64,000 bases of DNA from Microvirga sp. GTDB taxonomy: Bacteria > Pseudomonadota > Alphaproteobacteria > Rhizobiales > Beijerinckiaceae. The translations under genes were made by a program, and so were the position numbers. Positions 54,611 to 62,864 of the stretch are shown piece by piece. How positions within the stretch are numbered: position 1 is the stretch's first letter; each line of letters starts with the position of its first letter. The notes beneath the pieces are model-generated. The model saw nothing but the letters and a program-made list of their open reading frames with translations. It searched no databases and was not told the origin of the DNA. The DNA is taken from assembly GCF_014699075.1 (NCBI RefSeq), contig NZ_JACXAB010000005.1, forward strand, positions 248,001 to 312,000. Direction: 5' to 3'.

Positions 54611-55737
54611 GAGGAGAGCTGCTCGGAGAGGCCGCCAGCCGCAACATAGCGGGCGCGGGGGCGGATGAGGGTCGCTTGGGTGCGCTGCTCGATGGCATGG
54701 GCGAGCCACCCGGCCGTGCGCCCGATGGCAAAGAGCGTAAAGGCGGCACCCACCGGCAGTCCATAGGCCCTTTCCATCATGACCAGTGCCACGTCGATGC
54801 TGGGCAGGCCACCGGAGGTGTTCGCGATCATCCGCAGGGTCGTGGCGTCCGAGGCGAGCAGGGGCACGTTCTCCAGCAGGGCCCGAGCCCGAGGATCGCC
54901 TTCCGGATAAAGGCGATGGCGGAAGCCAGGGTGGGGTGCCGTTCCGGGGGAATCGAGAAAAGCCCGGATCCGCTCGGTCATGCCCCCGTGATAGGGACCG
55001 CTCAGGGCCGCGAGACCCGCGATGACCGCATTGCGCAGGGAGGCGCCGGTCGAGGCCGTGACCCGAACCGCGAAGGCCGAGGAGCTGAGCTCGTGATCGG
55101 CGCAGAGAACGAGTCCGCGCCGGATCGCGCCGGCCGCCTGCGGCGGCGCCTTCCAGGCTGAGGCCAGATGCCGGTGGAGCGGTTCCGTGCCAGGATTGGT
55201 GCCGCTCGCGGCCACCGCCGTCATGCGCAGGATCGCCGCAACCTCGGTCGCCCGGGTCTCTCTTCCGGCGGGCTCCGACAGGAGGCGGATGGCCTGTGCC
55301 ACGAAGCCATGAGGCCCGAAGGCAGGGCCGGGCAGGGATGGCGGCATAGGGGAAGGGCGGTTGAACGTGTCCTCGTCGAGGGCGCCGATCAGGAGGTGCG
55401 CAACATCCTCGAGATTGGCGGTCTGCGAAAGAGCGATGGCATCCTGCCCACGGTAGAACAGCCGCCCGTCCCTGATCTGGGTGATGCCTGTCTCCAGCAC
55501 CGGCAGACCCCAATCGAGGGCAGTCGCGGCCGCGACTGTCGGGCGGCGGAAGCGCGCCTTGCGCTCTACCAAGGCCTCCACGTCGTCGAGGGCGTAGAGG
55601 CGCTGGCGCGGATCGTGCGGCGAGGAGAACGAGCGGATCAGGCCGCGGCTCACATAGGCGTAGAGGCTCGCGCGGCTGATGCCCAGGCGGGACGAGGCCT
55701 CTTCGGCCGAGGTGAGATCAAGGGATGCGGCGCCCAT
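54607..55737 (-). CDS. Citrate synthase homologue with N-terminal helix-turn-helix
   Basis: 376 residues from ATG 55737. Residues 10-60 (SRLGISRASLYAYVSRGLI, RLYALDDVEAL) are a MerR/excisionase-like helix-turn-helix, fused to a citrate synthase domain that keeps a catalytic triad pattern: His in ADHELSSSAF, His in GFRHRLYPEG, Asp in SIDVALVMMERAYGLP. It could be an enzyme, a metabolite-sensing regulator, or both. A tandem 8-bp direct repeat abuts its start codon. Divergent from the plain citrate synthase homologue. Confidence 0.85.
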   Translation of the reverse strand: MGAASLDLTSAEEASSRLGISRASLYAYVSRGLIRSFSSPHDPRQRLYALDDVEALVERKARFRRPTVAAATALDWGLPVLETGITQIRDGRLFYRGQDAIALSQTANLEDVAHLLIGALDEDTFNRPSPMPPSLPGPAFGPHGFVAQAIRLLSEPAGRETRATEVAAILRMTAVAASGTNPGTEPLHRHLASAWKAPPQAAGAIRRGLVLCADHELSSSAFAVRVTASTGASLRNAVIAGLAALSGPYHGGMTERIRAFLDSPGTAPHPGFRHRLYPEGDPRARALLENVPLLASDATTLRMIANTSGGLPSIDVALVMMERAYGLPVGAAFTLFAIGRTAGWLAHAIEQRTQATLIRPRARYVAAGGLSEQLSS

Positions 55738-55753
55738 ATGTTGATATGTTGAT
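55738..55753. promoter_or_regulatory. Tandem 8-bp direct repeat upstream of the HTH-citrate synthase
   Basis: ATGTTGAT occurs twice in a row (55738-55745 and 55746-55753), ending exactly at the start codon of the HTH-citrate synthase, within the 75-bp divergent region. No ribosome binding site is visible on that side, so the message may be leaderless and the repeat an operator. This is inference from position. Confidence 0.4.
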
Positions 55754-55812
55754 TCAAGATTGACGGTTCTGCAAGGCCGGCGCGAAGCTCCCCTCAACCA
55801 AGGAGAGCATTC

Positions 55813-56883
55813 ATGATGATCGGACTGGACGACGTGGTCGCGGCCGAGACCAGCTTGAGCCATGTGGACGGTGAGGCGGGCCGCCTGATCATCGCCGGGC
55901 ATGATCTTGAGGAACTGGCCGGGCGGGTATCCTTCGAGGATGTGGCGGCGATGCTCTGGGAGGGCTTCGTTCCAGACGCCGCAGCTGACACGAAGGCCCT
56001 CCTGAGCGCAGCGCGGCAGAGGGCTTATGTCCATCTCGCACCTCTCAGCTCCCGGCTTGCCAACCTCACACCTGTGGAGGGCATGCGCCTGCTCCTGGCG
56101 AGCCTGCCCGATGCGGAGAGGGATCATGCGGCTCTTGCGGTTGGGGCAGCGGGCGTCGCAGCCGCCATGGCGGTGCGGGGAGCCCAGGGCCTCGCGCCGG
56201 TCGCGCCCGATTCACTTCTGGGCCATGCAGCAGATATCCTGCGCATGATGCGCGATACGCCCGTCTCGGCGGAGGAGGCGCAGGGCCTCGACACCTATCT
56301 TGTGACCGTCATCGACCACGGCCTCAATGCCTCCACCTTCACGGCGCGGGTCGTCGCCTCGACGCAGGCGGGCACCCTCTCGTCCGTCGTGGCCGGGCTG
56401 TGCGCTCTCAAAGGTCCGTTGCACGGTGGGGCGCCGGGTCCCGTGCTCGACATGCTGGACGCCATCGGCACCATCGAGAACGCGGATGCCTGGCTCGACG
56501 ACGCCATGGCTCGAGGCGAGCGCCTCATGGGCTTCGGCCACCGCATCTACCGGGTTCGCGACCCGCGGGCGGACGTGCTGAAAGCGGCCGCAGGACGGCT
56601 GAAGGGAAAGAGCAACCGCATTGCCTTTGCGGAGGCCGTCGAGGCTACGGCCCTCACGGTACTGGAGCGCCGCAAGCCCGGGCGCAGGCTCGACACAAAT
56701 GTGGAGTTCTACACAGCCATCCTGCTCGATGCACTCGGCGTCCCGCGCGAGGGCTTCACCCCGCTCTTCGCGGCAGGCCGCTCGGCGGGCTGGGTGGCCC
56801 ATGCCATCGAGCAGACCCGCACGGGCCGCATCATCCGGCCGCAATCGCGCTATGTGGGAGCTTGGCCTGCAAAAGCGGCCTGA
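55813..56883 (+). CDS. Citrate/2-methylcitrate synthase homologue
   Basis: 356 residues of the citrate synthase fold: DHGLNASTF (first catalytic His), GFGHRIYRVRDPRA (second His) and TNVEFYTAILLDALG. The catalytic Asp usually found as NVDFYS is Glu here, a conservative change seen in some relatives. Function as citrate or methylcitrate synthase cannot be told apart. AAGGAGAGC precedes the ATG. Divergently paired with the HTH-fused paralogue. Confidence 0.87.
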   Translation: MMIGLDDVVAAETSLSHVDGEAGRLIIAGHDLEELAGRVSFEDVAAMLWEGFVPDAAADTKALLSAARQRAYVHLAPLSSRLANLTPVEGMRLLLASLPDAERDHAALAVGAAGVAAAMAVRGAQGLAPVAPDSLLGHAADILRMMRDTPVSAEEAQGLDTYLVTVIDHGLNASTFTARVVASTQAGTLSSVVAGLCALKGPLHGGAPGPVLDMLDAIGTIENADAWLDDAMARGERLMGFGHRIYRVRDPRADVLKAAAGRLKGKSNRIAFAEAVEATALTVLERRKPGRRLDTNVEFYTAILLDALGVPREGFTPLFAAGRSAGWVAHAIEQTRTGRIIRPQSRYVGAWPAKAA

Positions 56884-56889
56884 TCGGCT

Positions 56890-57100
56890 CTATTGCACCG
56901 GCTCCTTCGGCCGTGCGCCCGATTGCGAAGAGCGTAAACGCGGCACCCAGGGGCAGTCCATAGGCCCGTTCCATCACGGCCGGCGGCCCATCGATGCTGG
57001 GCGAACCGCCGGACGAGTTCGCGATCACCCGCAGGGTCGTGACATCGGCGGCGAGCAGGGGCAAATTCTTGAGGAGGGTCCGGGCCTCGGTCTGGATCCG
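56890..57100 (-). pseudogene. Fragment of an HTH-type citrate synthase homologue
   Basis: Minus-strand translation reads EARTLLKNLPLLAADVTTLR, VIANSSGGSPSIDG and MERAYGLPLGAAFTLFAIGR, which aligns with the C-terminal part of the 54607-55737 product (RALLENVPLLASDATTLRMI and on). Only about 70 codons remain, with no N-terminal part, and homology stops within a few bases of the downstream citrate synthase stop. So it is a relic of a third copy. Confidence 0.85.
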
Positions 57101-57369
57101 CCAGTCTAGGCCGATTGCCGACGGGCTGGGTCTGGTCGGTGGTGTACGAAAGCCCAATGTTCAGGAAGGTGCTCAGGACCGCTTTGGCTTTCCAGCAGCG
57201 GCTACTTGCGTTCAACTAACGAGGATATGGCCAATTTTTAAGCGGCCGTGTTAGATGCGTCACAACCTTCCTGCATGGTGAGGGCGGGCGTTAGGACCAA
57301 CGGGGGTGGTTCTGGTGCACATCTGTCGTTTCGACAGCAAACCCAAATAACCCCGCTCGGGGCAATGCG
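57101..57369. other. Noncoding remnant region after the citrate synthase fragment
   Basis: About 270 bases (480 bases with the fragment before it). Short open stretches occur but none resembles a known family. A small hairpin CCCCG-CT-CGGGG lies about 8 bases before the next gene. Low GC and orphan fragments suggest an eroded junction. Confidence 0.5.
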
Positions 57370-57681
57370 ATGTTCGAGGTACTCGCTCGATTCTTCCTTG
57401 GTGAGCCGCCACGCGAAAAAGGCGTGCAGGTGGATCTCATCTACGGCGACCCGGATCTCCAAGCCTTCTTCCTGCTGCTCCTGATATTTGGATCCCTGCT
57501 TTTGGCTCCGTTCGTCCCGTCCTTATGGCGGATGCAAAGGCAAGGGGCAGCCTTCGTGTTGGCCTTCACGGTATTCTGTGCAGTGAGCTTCGCCGCAATA
57601 GGCATCTTCGCCAGTGGCTTTGCCGGTGGACGCTATCCGCAACTCCAGTGGAGCGCAGGCCAACAGCAAGCGCTGAAGTGA
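57370..57681 (+). CDS. Small two-helix membrane protein
   Basis: 103 residues with two hydrophobic helices (about 32-52, DLQAFFLLLLIFGSLLLAPF, and about 62-84, AAFVLAFTVFCAVSFAAIG). No recognised family. It stands alone between a gene relic and the cupin gene on the other strand. Ribosome binding site not obvious, so the start is uncertain. Confidence 0.5.
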   Translation: MFEVLARFFLGEPPREKGVQVDLIYGDPDLQAFFLLLLIFGSLLLAPFVPSLWRMQRQGAAFVLAFTVFCAVSFAAIGIFASGFAGGRYPQLQWSAGQQQALK

Positions 57682-57701
57682 TCCTGCCGACTGTCCCTCC
57701 C

Positions 57702-58175
57702 TCACGCGGGCGGCGGTCCGAGGAACTCAACGCCGTAGCGGCCTGCAATCTCCACAATCTGCGGCATGTCCCGCGACGGGGTGAGGCCGAGCCGCTCGAC
57801 CTCGAGGAAGAAGCCGTCCCCTTCACCAGGGGTCAAGGTGATCAGCAGTTGCCCCTCGCCGGGGCCGATGTTCTTGAAGGTGTGCGGAGCCCCCTTCGGG
57901 ATCAGGACGGTGTCACCGTCCGTCAGGTCCTGAACCTCGCCCGTGCACCAGAAACGGAATTGGCCGGCGAGGACGCGGAACATCTCCTGCTCCCTGTGAT
58001 GCACATGCATCGGCGGACCAGCCCCGGCCGGAACGTTTTCAATCCAATGGGAAAAGGCCCCCTTGGATTCATCGGAGCGAACCAGGAAGGTGCGCTGCAG
58101 ATCGAAGGTTTGATTGTGGGTGCCTTCGCCAGCCCGCCGGACGAGTGCTCTGTCTCCCGAACCCTGATCCATCAT
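57702..58175 (-). CDS. Cupin-domain protein
   Basis: 157 residues. Cupin motif 1 GPPMHVHHREQEMFRVLAG supplies His, His and Glu for metal; motif 2 is in the PKGAPHTFKNIG segment. Single conserved barrel with a C-terminal extension. Cupin proteins of this size include metal-dependent enzymes and ligand-binding proteins; substrate unknown. Confidence 0.85.
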   Translation of the reverse strand: MMDQGSGDRALVRRAGEGTHNQTFDLQRTFLVRSDESKGAFSHWIENVPAGAGPPMHVHHREQEMFRVLAGQFRFWCTGEVQDLTDGDTVLIPKGAPHTFKNIGPGEGQLLITLTPGEGDGFFLEVERLGLTPSRDMPQIVEIAGRYGVEFLGPPPA

Positions 58176-58309
58176 CTCGCCTCTTGGTTGTCATTGCATC
58201 TGAAGCCGATCAAGCGACGCTAGCACGCTAGCTTGGCGATTGGAGAGGGCAATTTCGGGCAATGGCAGGCCGGTGATCTCGGAGACGGCCGGGGTGCCGC
58301 GGGACTAGA

Positions 58310-58723
58310 TCATGCTGCCTGTGTGATCGGGAACGGGAGCACCTGAGCGGGTTCAGGATTCTTCAGAGCCTGCAGCACCTCAAGAACCCTCATGGGCGCC
58401 AGCGGCGGGATGAAGACCGCGTGCGCAAACGGCTTGTCTGCCGGGTCCAGATCCGAGAGCAGAAGGGCAGGCCGATGGGGGTGATGCTCATGGTACTCGT
58501 CCGCGAGGATCCATCCGCAGACGAGTCCAGGCAAGCTGACCTTGCTCACGAGCCAGTCGATCTCTTCGCCCAACTGGCAAAGAATCAGCAAAGCCCGATC
58601 TCCTGCCGGTACAGCGATGACATCGAAGCCACCTGCACGGAGCAGCTGAGTCAGGAGTTCTCGGGTGAGCGCATCATCTTCGACAACAAGGATTGTGGCC
58701 TTGGAACGGGAAGCGGAGACCAT
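58310..58723 (-). CDS. Receiver-like protein lacking the phospho-acceptor aspartate
   Basis: 137 residues: a lone response-regulator receiver fold (ILVVEDDALTRELLTQLLRAGG opening in pattern). The acidic pair Asp16/Asp17 remains, but the position four residues before the Pro in VSLPG, normally Asp, is Lys61, and the conserved Lys is Pro106 (FIPPL). Ser90 stands in for the Thr. So it is unlikely to be phosphorylated normally and may work as a protein-protein or ligand switch. No kinase gene is adjacent. Confidence 0.8.
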   Translation of the reverse strand: MVSASRSKATILVVEDDALTRELLTQLLRAGGFDVIAVPAGDRALLILCQLGEEIDWLVSKVSLPGLVCGWILADEYHEHHPHRPALLLSDLDPADKPFAHAVFIPPLAPMRVLEVLQALKNPEPAQVLPFPITQAA

Positions 58724-59227
58724 TCTGGTTTCCTCCAGATGATGCCCGAGTCTCCGCCTGATCCGATTAACGGCGGCTTAATCCAGCGTGCCATTTTGAG
58801 GGATTGTCACGAAGGGTTGTCGCAGTGTCATGGGACTAGGAGAGGGAGTGTCCCGTGCCCGCCGAAGCCCGACATCTCTCCAAGCGAGAGGGACCAGGAC
58901 AAGCTCACCGCACTGCCTGTCGTCGCAACCTGGATCCAACATGTGCGTCCCCCACCTAAGCCCTGGCGAGCGTGGCTGGAGAACTGAGAAAGTCGGAGGT
59001 CGTTACGCCCTGCGTTGGTTGTAGCCACCCCAAAGCAGGGCGGCCGTTAGAAATGACGATCGCCCCTGATGCATTGCCGGGCCCAGCAATGCCATCTGCC
59101 TGAGCAGACCCTCTTATCCCTAAGGTCAGGGTGAGGCTGAGTATAAGGCCGATCTCCGTTCAGTAAAAGAATCCGTGGGGAGGGCTATAGCAGGGACGGG
59201 TGAAGAGAGGGTGAGCACTGCCTCGCA
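58724..59227. other. Gene-poor stretch
   Basis: About 500 bases between two small regulator-like genes. Short ORFs exist but none has a credible start and composition. A run of tctctccaagcgagagggac suggests a weak dyad near 58874-58893. Nothing else can be supported; it may be eroded DNA. Confidence 0.5.
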
Positions 59228-59536
59228 CTACGCGATGAAGGGGCTCGCCATCTCACATGCCAACTCTGAGGGGCGGAGATCATTCGTCGTTGCACGGTTG
59301 GCTACGCGCCTGGAGGCCATAGCCTTCCGTAAGATCGATTTGATGTGTTGCTTCACAGCAGCCTGGTCCGCTTCAACGGCAACAGAGATTTCGGTGATTT
59401 GCCTGCCTGCTGCGATCAGGAGGAGGATTTGGGCCTCTGGATCAGTGAGCGACCGGTTTGGAACGTGATTTTGGTTTGCCGCCAAGAGTGTTTCGTCTGT
59501 CGCGGCATGGACAGCTTGGGTGTCCAACTTGGCCAT
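59228..59536 (-). CDS. Stand-alone LuxR-type helix-turn-helix protein
   Basis: About 102 residues from ATG 59536 (MAKLDTQAVHAATDE). The centre (LTDPEAQILLLIAAGRQITE, EADQAAVKQHIKSILRKAMA) is a GerE/LuxR-type DNA-binding domain without the receiver or ligand domain. The domain is a little divergent but the helix pattern is intact. A small regulator that could pair with a partner in trans; target unknown. Confidence 0.75.
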   Translation of the reverse strand: MAKLDTQAVHAATDETLLAANQNHVPNRSLTDPEAQILLLIAAGRQITEISVAVEADQAAVKQHIKSILRKAMASRRVANRATTNDLRPSELACEMASPFIA

Positions 59537-59695
59537 TGCTTCCCCCTTCAACGGGATTAACCCGTCGTTAATATTTGTCTCTTGCCGGCGGAAAAATTGC
59601 TATTCCCCTTCGGGAGTAGTGAGCAGCGCCATCTAGTTTGAGCGAGCGACAGATGATATGTCTAGCAGCGTCAAAAACGGCGCGGAGCAAGTTTG

Positions 59696-59950
59696 ATGTT
59701 GTCGTTGTCCTCTTCCTACGCAACTTACAAACTCATCGACAACAATGGCGCCTGGCTGATTTTCTGCAACGATGAGTTTGTTGGGGGCTTTGCAGAACGC
59801 TACTCGGCCGTGAATTTCGTCGAGATGTTGGTTGAGGCAAGATGCGTCGAGCACAAGGCCTCTCAGGTCCTAATCGACACCAATCTTGGCTGCGAGAAGC
59901 ACCTGTGCCGCTGCTTCAAGGAAGCACCTCCCGGAACACCGCTGTCCTAA
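59696..59950 (+). CDS. Small orphan protein
   Basis: 84 residues from ATG 59696 (MLSLSSSYATYKLIDNNGAW). The C-terminal half has four cysteines (EARCVEH, LGCEKHLCRCFKE), suggesting metal or disulfide links. No family recognised; cytoplasmic by lack of signal. Low-GC compared with the window. Confidence 0.5.
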   Translation: MLSLSSSYATYKLIDNNGAWLIFCNDEFVGGFAERYSAVNFVEMLVEARCVEHKASQVLIDTNLGCEKHLCRCFKEAPPGTPLS

Positions 59951-60215
59951 TCCAAGACCCAATCACGCCGAGATCTATCGCCGTGCAATTTCCATACGCT
60001 ATTGAGATCGGAGATGGCGGTGGTGCCGCGGAAGTGGGTCATGGGAGACTTGTAACCTTTGAGAACAACGGCTCCTGCTGGGCGGCATCATGAAAGCCGT
60101 CATGGTAAGCCGAGTGCCTGCTGGATGCTCCACCCCACTCTCCTTCTAGAGAGAGCGGCGCGGTCTGCCGTCGTGATGGGGCATAGCCCGGCCCGCGCGG
60201 GCGGCGTGGCGCTCC

Positions 60216-60635
60216 CTACTGCGCCGTCTCGTCCGGACGCTGAGCCAAGCACGGATCGAGGACGATGAAATCCGGGTTCGGGCGGCTGTAGCCGCCGGCC
60301 ACCGTCACCACGTCGCCCACCTTCATGTCGTTGGTCTGGTAGGTGACGCAGAGCACCTTCGGGGCGGGCGCGGTGCCGCACAGGCCGAGATAGGCCAGCG
60401 TCCCGTCGAAATGCACGAGGGCGAGGGCGCCCGTCACGCTGAAATCCACGCGGGTCTCGCCGGTCTCGCGATCCTTCGTCAGCTCCCGCACCTCATGGCA
60501 TTGCGCCCGATAGGAGGGGTGCATGTCGGGATCGGCGAAGGGGGTTCTGTCAGGGGCTTCCTGGCCCGACGCTCCCGTCACTGAGCCGATCATCAGCGAC
60601 GCCATGACAAGGCTCTGCATCCGGCGTCGGGGCAT
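60216..60635 (-). CDS. Exported protein of unknown function
   Basis: 139 residues with a Sec signal peptide (MQSLVMASLMIGSVTGASGQ). The mature part carries three or more cysteines and a GDVVTVAGGYSRPNPDFIVLD-type beta-rich segment (VGDVVTVAGGY). I do not recognise the family, though the beta-rich pattern recalls small OB-like periplasmic proteins; this is not established. Confidence 0.7.
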   Translation of the reverse strand: MPRRRMQSLVMASLMIGSVTGASGQEAPDRTPFADPDMHPSYRAQCHEVRELTKDRETGETRVDFSVTGALALVHFDGTLAYLGLCGTAPAPKVLCVTYQTNDMKVGDVVTVAGGYSRPNPDFIVLDPCLAQRPDETAQ

Positions 60636-60646
60636 GAATCACCTCT

Positions 60647-60791
60647 AGAGCATCGTGCGGACCCAGCGGGCCACGCCAGTGAAAAGTGGATTCGGTTTTC
60701 GCTAGCGCGGCCCGCTGGGTCCGGTCACACGATGCTCTCATTCAAGAAGAAAGCATCGGATTTGTCCCAAAAGTGCAAGTCCACTTTTGGG
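60647..60791. repeat. Dispersed hairpin repeat (gcatcgtgcggacccagcgggcc)
   Basis: Outer arms agagcatcgtgcggacccag and ctgggtccggtcacacgatg form an inverted repeat (60647-60738), followed by a perfect 10-bp stem CCCAAAAGTG / CACTTTTGGG with a 6-base loop at 60766-60791. It lies between two minus-strand genes. It resembles repeats I associate with Methylobacterium/Microvirga-type genomes, from memory only. Confidence 0.7.
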
Positions 60792-60800
60792 TCCGAGGCT

Positions 60801-61556
60801 TTAGACGTGCTGGCCGCCGTTGATGTGAAGCTCCGCGCCGGTCACGTAGGAGCTCGCGTCCGTGCAGAGGAAGTAGATGGCTTTTGCCACCTCGTCCGGG
60901 GTGCCGAGACGGCGCATCGGCAATTGCTCGACGATCTTGTCCGTGCCCGGCGACAGGATCGCGGTGTCGATCTCGCCCGGCGAGATGGCATTCACGCGCA
61001 CGCCCAGCGGGCCGAAATCACCCGCCATCTCGCGGGTCAGGGAGGCCAGTGCTGCCTTGGAGGTGGCATAGGCGGCGCCCGCGAAGGGATGGACGCGCGA
61101 ACCCGCGATGGAGGTCACGTTGACCACCGAGCCCTTGGCCTTGGTGAGTTCGTCCTGGAGGCCCCGGGCCAGCATGATCGAGGCGAAGAAGTTCACCTGG
61201 AACACCCGCAGCCAGTCCTCGTAGCGGGTATCGAGGGTTCCCATCCGCGAGCCGCCTTCGCCCTTGGGCGAGATGCCCGCATTGTTGACGAGCGCGTGCA
61301 GGCAGCCGCCCTCGACGGCCAGACGCTCCTTCACCTCGGCGATGGCCCGGCGGGTGTCCTGGGCATCGGCGAGATCGACCTGCAGGTGGTCCTCCGGCCC
61401 CATCTCCCACGGGCAGTTCTCGGGGAAACCGTGCCGCGAGCAGGTGATCACCCGCCACCCGGCCGCGGAGAAGCGCTTGACCGTGGCATGCCCGATGCCG
61501 CGGCTCGCGCCGGTGAGCAGCATGATGCGGCGGGAACTGCTGGGCGAAGAGGACAT
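60801..61556 (-). CDS. SDR-family oxidoreductase
   Basis: 251 residues. NAD(P) motif TGASRGIG, NNAG, and active-site Tyr/Lys in YATSKAALASL; ends GAELHINGGQHV as in classical SDRs. Substrate unknown. Start MSSSPSSSRR is loose; conservation begins at RRIMLLTGASR. Confidence 0.9.
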   Translation of the reverse strand: MSSSPSSSRRIMLLTGASRGIGHATVKRFSAAGWRVITCSRHGFPENCPWEMGPEDHLQVDLADAQDTRRAIAEVKERLAVEGGCLHALVNNAGISPKGEGGSRMGTLDTRYEDWLRVFQVNFFASIMLARGLQDELTKAKGSVVNVTSIAGSRVHPFAGAAYATSKAALASLTREMAGDFGPLGVRVNAISPGEIDTAILSPGTDKIVEQLPMRRLGTPDEVAKAIYFLCTDASSYVTGAELHINGGQHV

Positions 61557-61629
61557 CGGGAGATCTCTCGTGAGAGGGTGCCGACCCTTAGACCTGTTCA
61601 GGGTCAGGGTCTACGGCCAAGAATATCGA

Positions 61630-62238
61630 TCAAGGGTAGAGCCGCACCTTCCGCCAGCCGTCGCCGTCGCGGCTGAACACCACGCGGTCGTGGAGCCGGA
61701 ACGGCTTGTCCTGCCAGAACTCGATGGAAACGGGGGCGATCCGAAAACCCGTCCAGTGGGGCGGGCGCGGGATCTCGCCCACGGCGAATTTTGCGGTGTT
61801 CAGGGCCACGGCCTTCTCGAGCGCGAAGCGGCTCTCCAGCGGGCGGGATTGCTGGCTCGCCCAGGCGCCGATGCGGCTGTCGCGGGGGCGGCTCTGGAAA
61901 TAGGCGTCGGCCTCCTGGTCGCTCACCAGCGTCACGGGGCCGCGGGCGCGCACCTGCCGGCGCAGGCTCTTCCAATGCAGCACGATGGCGGCCTTCTGCT
62001 GGCCCAGGAGCTCGCGGCCCTTGTTGGATTCCGTGTTGGTGTAGAATACGAAGCCGTTCTCGTCGAAGCCCTTCAGCAGAACCATGCGCACGTTCGGCAG
62101 CCCGGTCTCGTCCACGGTGGCGAGCGCCATGGCGTTGGGATCGTTCGGCTCGGAGGCTTCCGCCTCCTTCAACCAGGCCTGGAAGAGGGCGAAGGGCTCG
62201 TCCGACTCCGTGAAGTCACCAGTTATTAACCCGCTCAC
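61630..62238 (-). CDS. pdxH: Pyridoxamine 5'-phosphate oxidase
   Basis: FMN enzyme that oxidises pyridoxamine/pyridoxine phosphate to pyridoxal phosphate, the last step of vitamin B6 synthesis. 202 residues; [20 protein letters not shown] is the FMN/substrate block and the C-terminal WRKVRLYP is the family end. Divergent from the surface-antigen gene, 45 bp away, a conserved Rhizobiales arrangement. Confidence 0.96.
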   Translation of the reverse strand: MSGLITGDFTESDEPFALFQAWLKEAEASEPNDPNAMALATVDETGLPNVRMVLLKGFDENGFVFYTNTESNKGRELLGQQKAAIVLHWKSLRRQVRARGPVTLVSDQEADAYFQSRPRDSRIGAWASQQSRPLESRFALEKAVALNTAKFAVGEIPRPPHWTGFRIAPVSIEFWQDKPFRLHDRVVFSRDGDGWRKVRLYP

Positions 62239-62283
62239 TGTTTTATCTCGTTATGTGACTTTTGGTTCTGGGGGACCCAACGC

Positions 62284-62763
62284 GTGACGTGGATCGATCC
62301 GCGCCGTTATAGATCAGATGCTCGTATCAGCGAAGCGCTGAAAGTGCTTGCGGCTGGGCTGATCGCCCTGTCAACGGGCGCCTGCGGCATGTCCCTGGGA
62401 TTGTCGGCCCTGGACGAGGATGGACCCAAGGCAACGGGCGCAATCGCCTCCAAGAGCGACATCACCCTCTCGGCCTATCTGGACGAGGAGGACTGGCGCC
62501 GGGCCAAGGCGGCGCTGGCCGTCGCCCTCGACCCGCAGGGGCCCGGCACCCAGGTCTCCTGGGACAACCCGGCGACCACCCGCAAGGGCACCTTCACCCC
62601 GGTGGGAGCGCCCTTCGTCAAGAACGACGAAATCTGCCGCAGCTTCTCGGCCCATCTGAGCGGCCCATCCGTGAGCGCCCTGCAGGGCACGGCCTGCCGG
62701 CCCTCGGGAAGCGAATGGACGCTCAAGGAGGTCAAGCCGCTGAAGGGCTCGGCCAAAGTCTAG
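62284..62763 (+). CDS. RT0821/Lpp0805-family surface protein
   Basis: 159 residues from GTG 62284. A signal region ends at TGACG, whose cysteine suggests a lipoprotein. The body matches the 16-kDa surface antigen family: LDEEDWRRAKAALAVALDPQ, VSWDNPATTRKGTFTPVG and GTACRPSGSEWTLKEVKP. Function unknown; widespread in alphaproteobacteria. dnaJ-type gene follows. Confidence 0.88.
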   Translation: MTWIDPRRYRSDARISEALKVLAAGLIALSTGACGMSLGLSALDEDGPKATGAIASKSDITLSAYLDEEDWRRAKAALAVALDPQGPGTQVSWDNPATTRKGTFTPVGAPFVKNDEICRSFSAHLSGPSVSALQGTACRPSGSEWTLKEVKPLKGSAKV

Positions 62764-62864
62764 CCCTGTCCGGTTGAGGCGTTGCAAAGGGGCAACACTT
62801 TGCCCATATGACCGTCAAACCTTTGAGCCTTTAGGCTCCCAATCCGACGGTTCAGGATTCCACG

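Noticed and set aside
57101..57240. Possible transposase or phage remnant next to the citrate synthase fragment
   Set aside because: The short minus-strand peptide (FLNIGLSYTTDQTQPVG) could not be matched to any family I know; no inverted repeats or target duplication found.
58724..59227. A 188-codon plus-strand open frame overlapping the pseudo-receiver gene and the following gap
   Set aside because: Most of it is antisense to the receiver-like gene, its tail is Pro/Arg-rich with no domain, and no ribosome binding site is seen.
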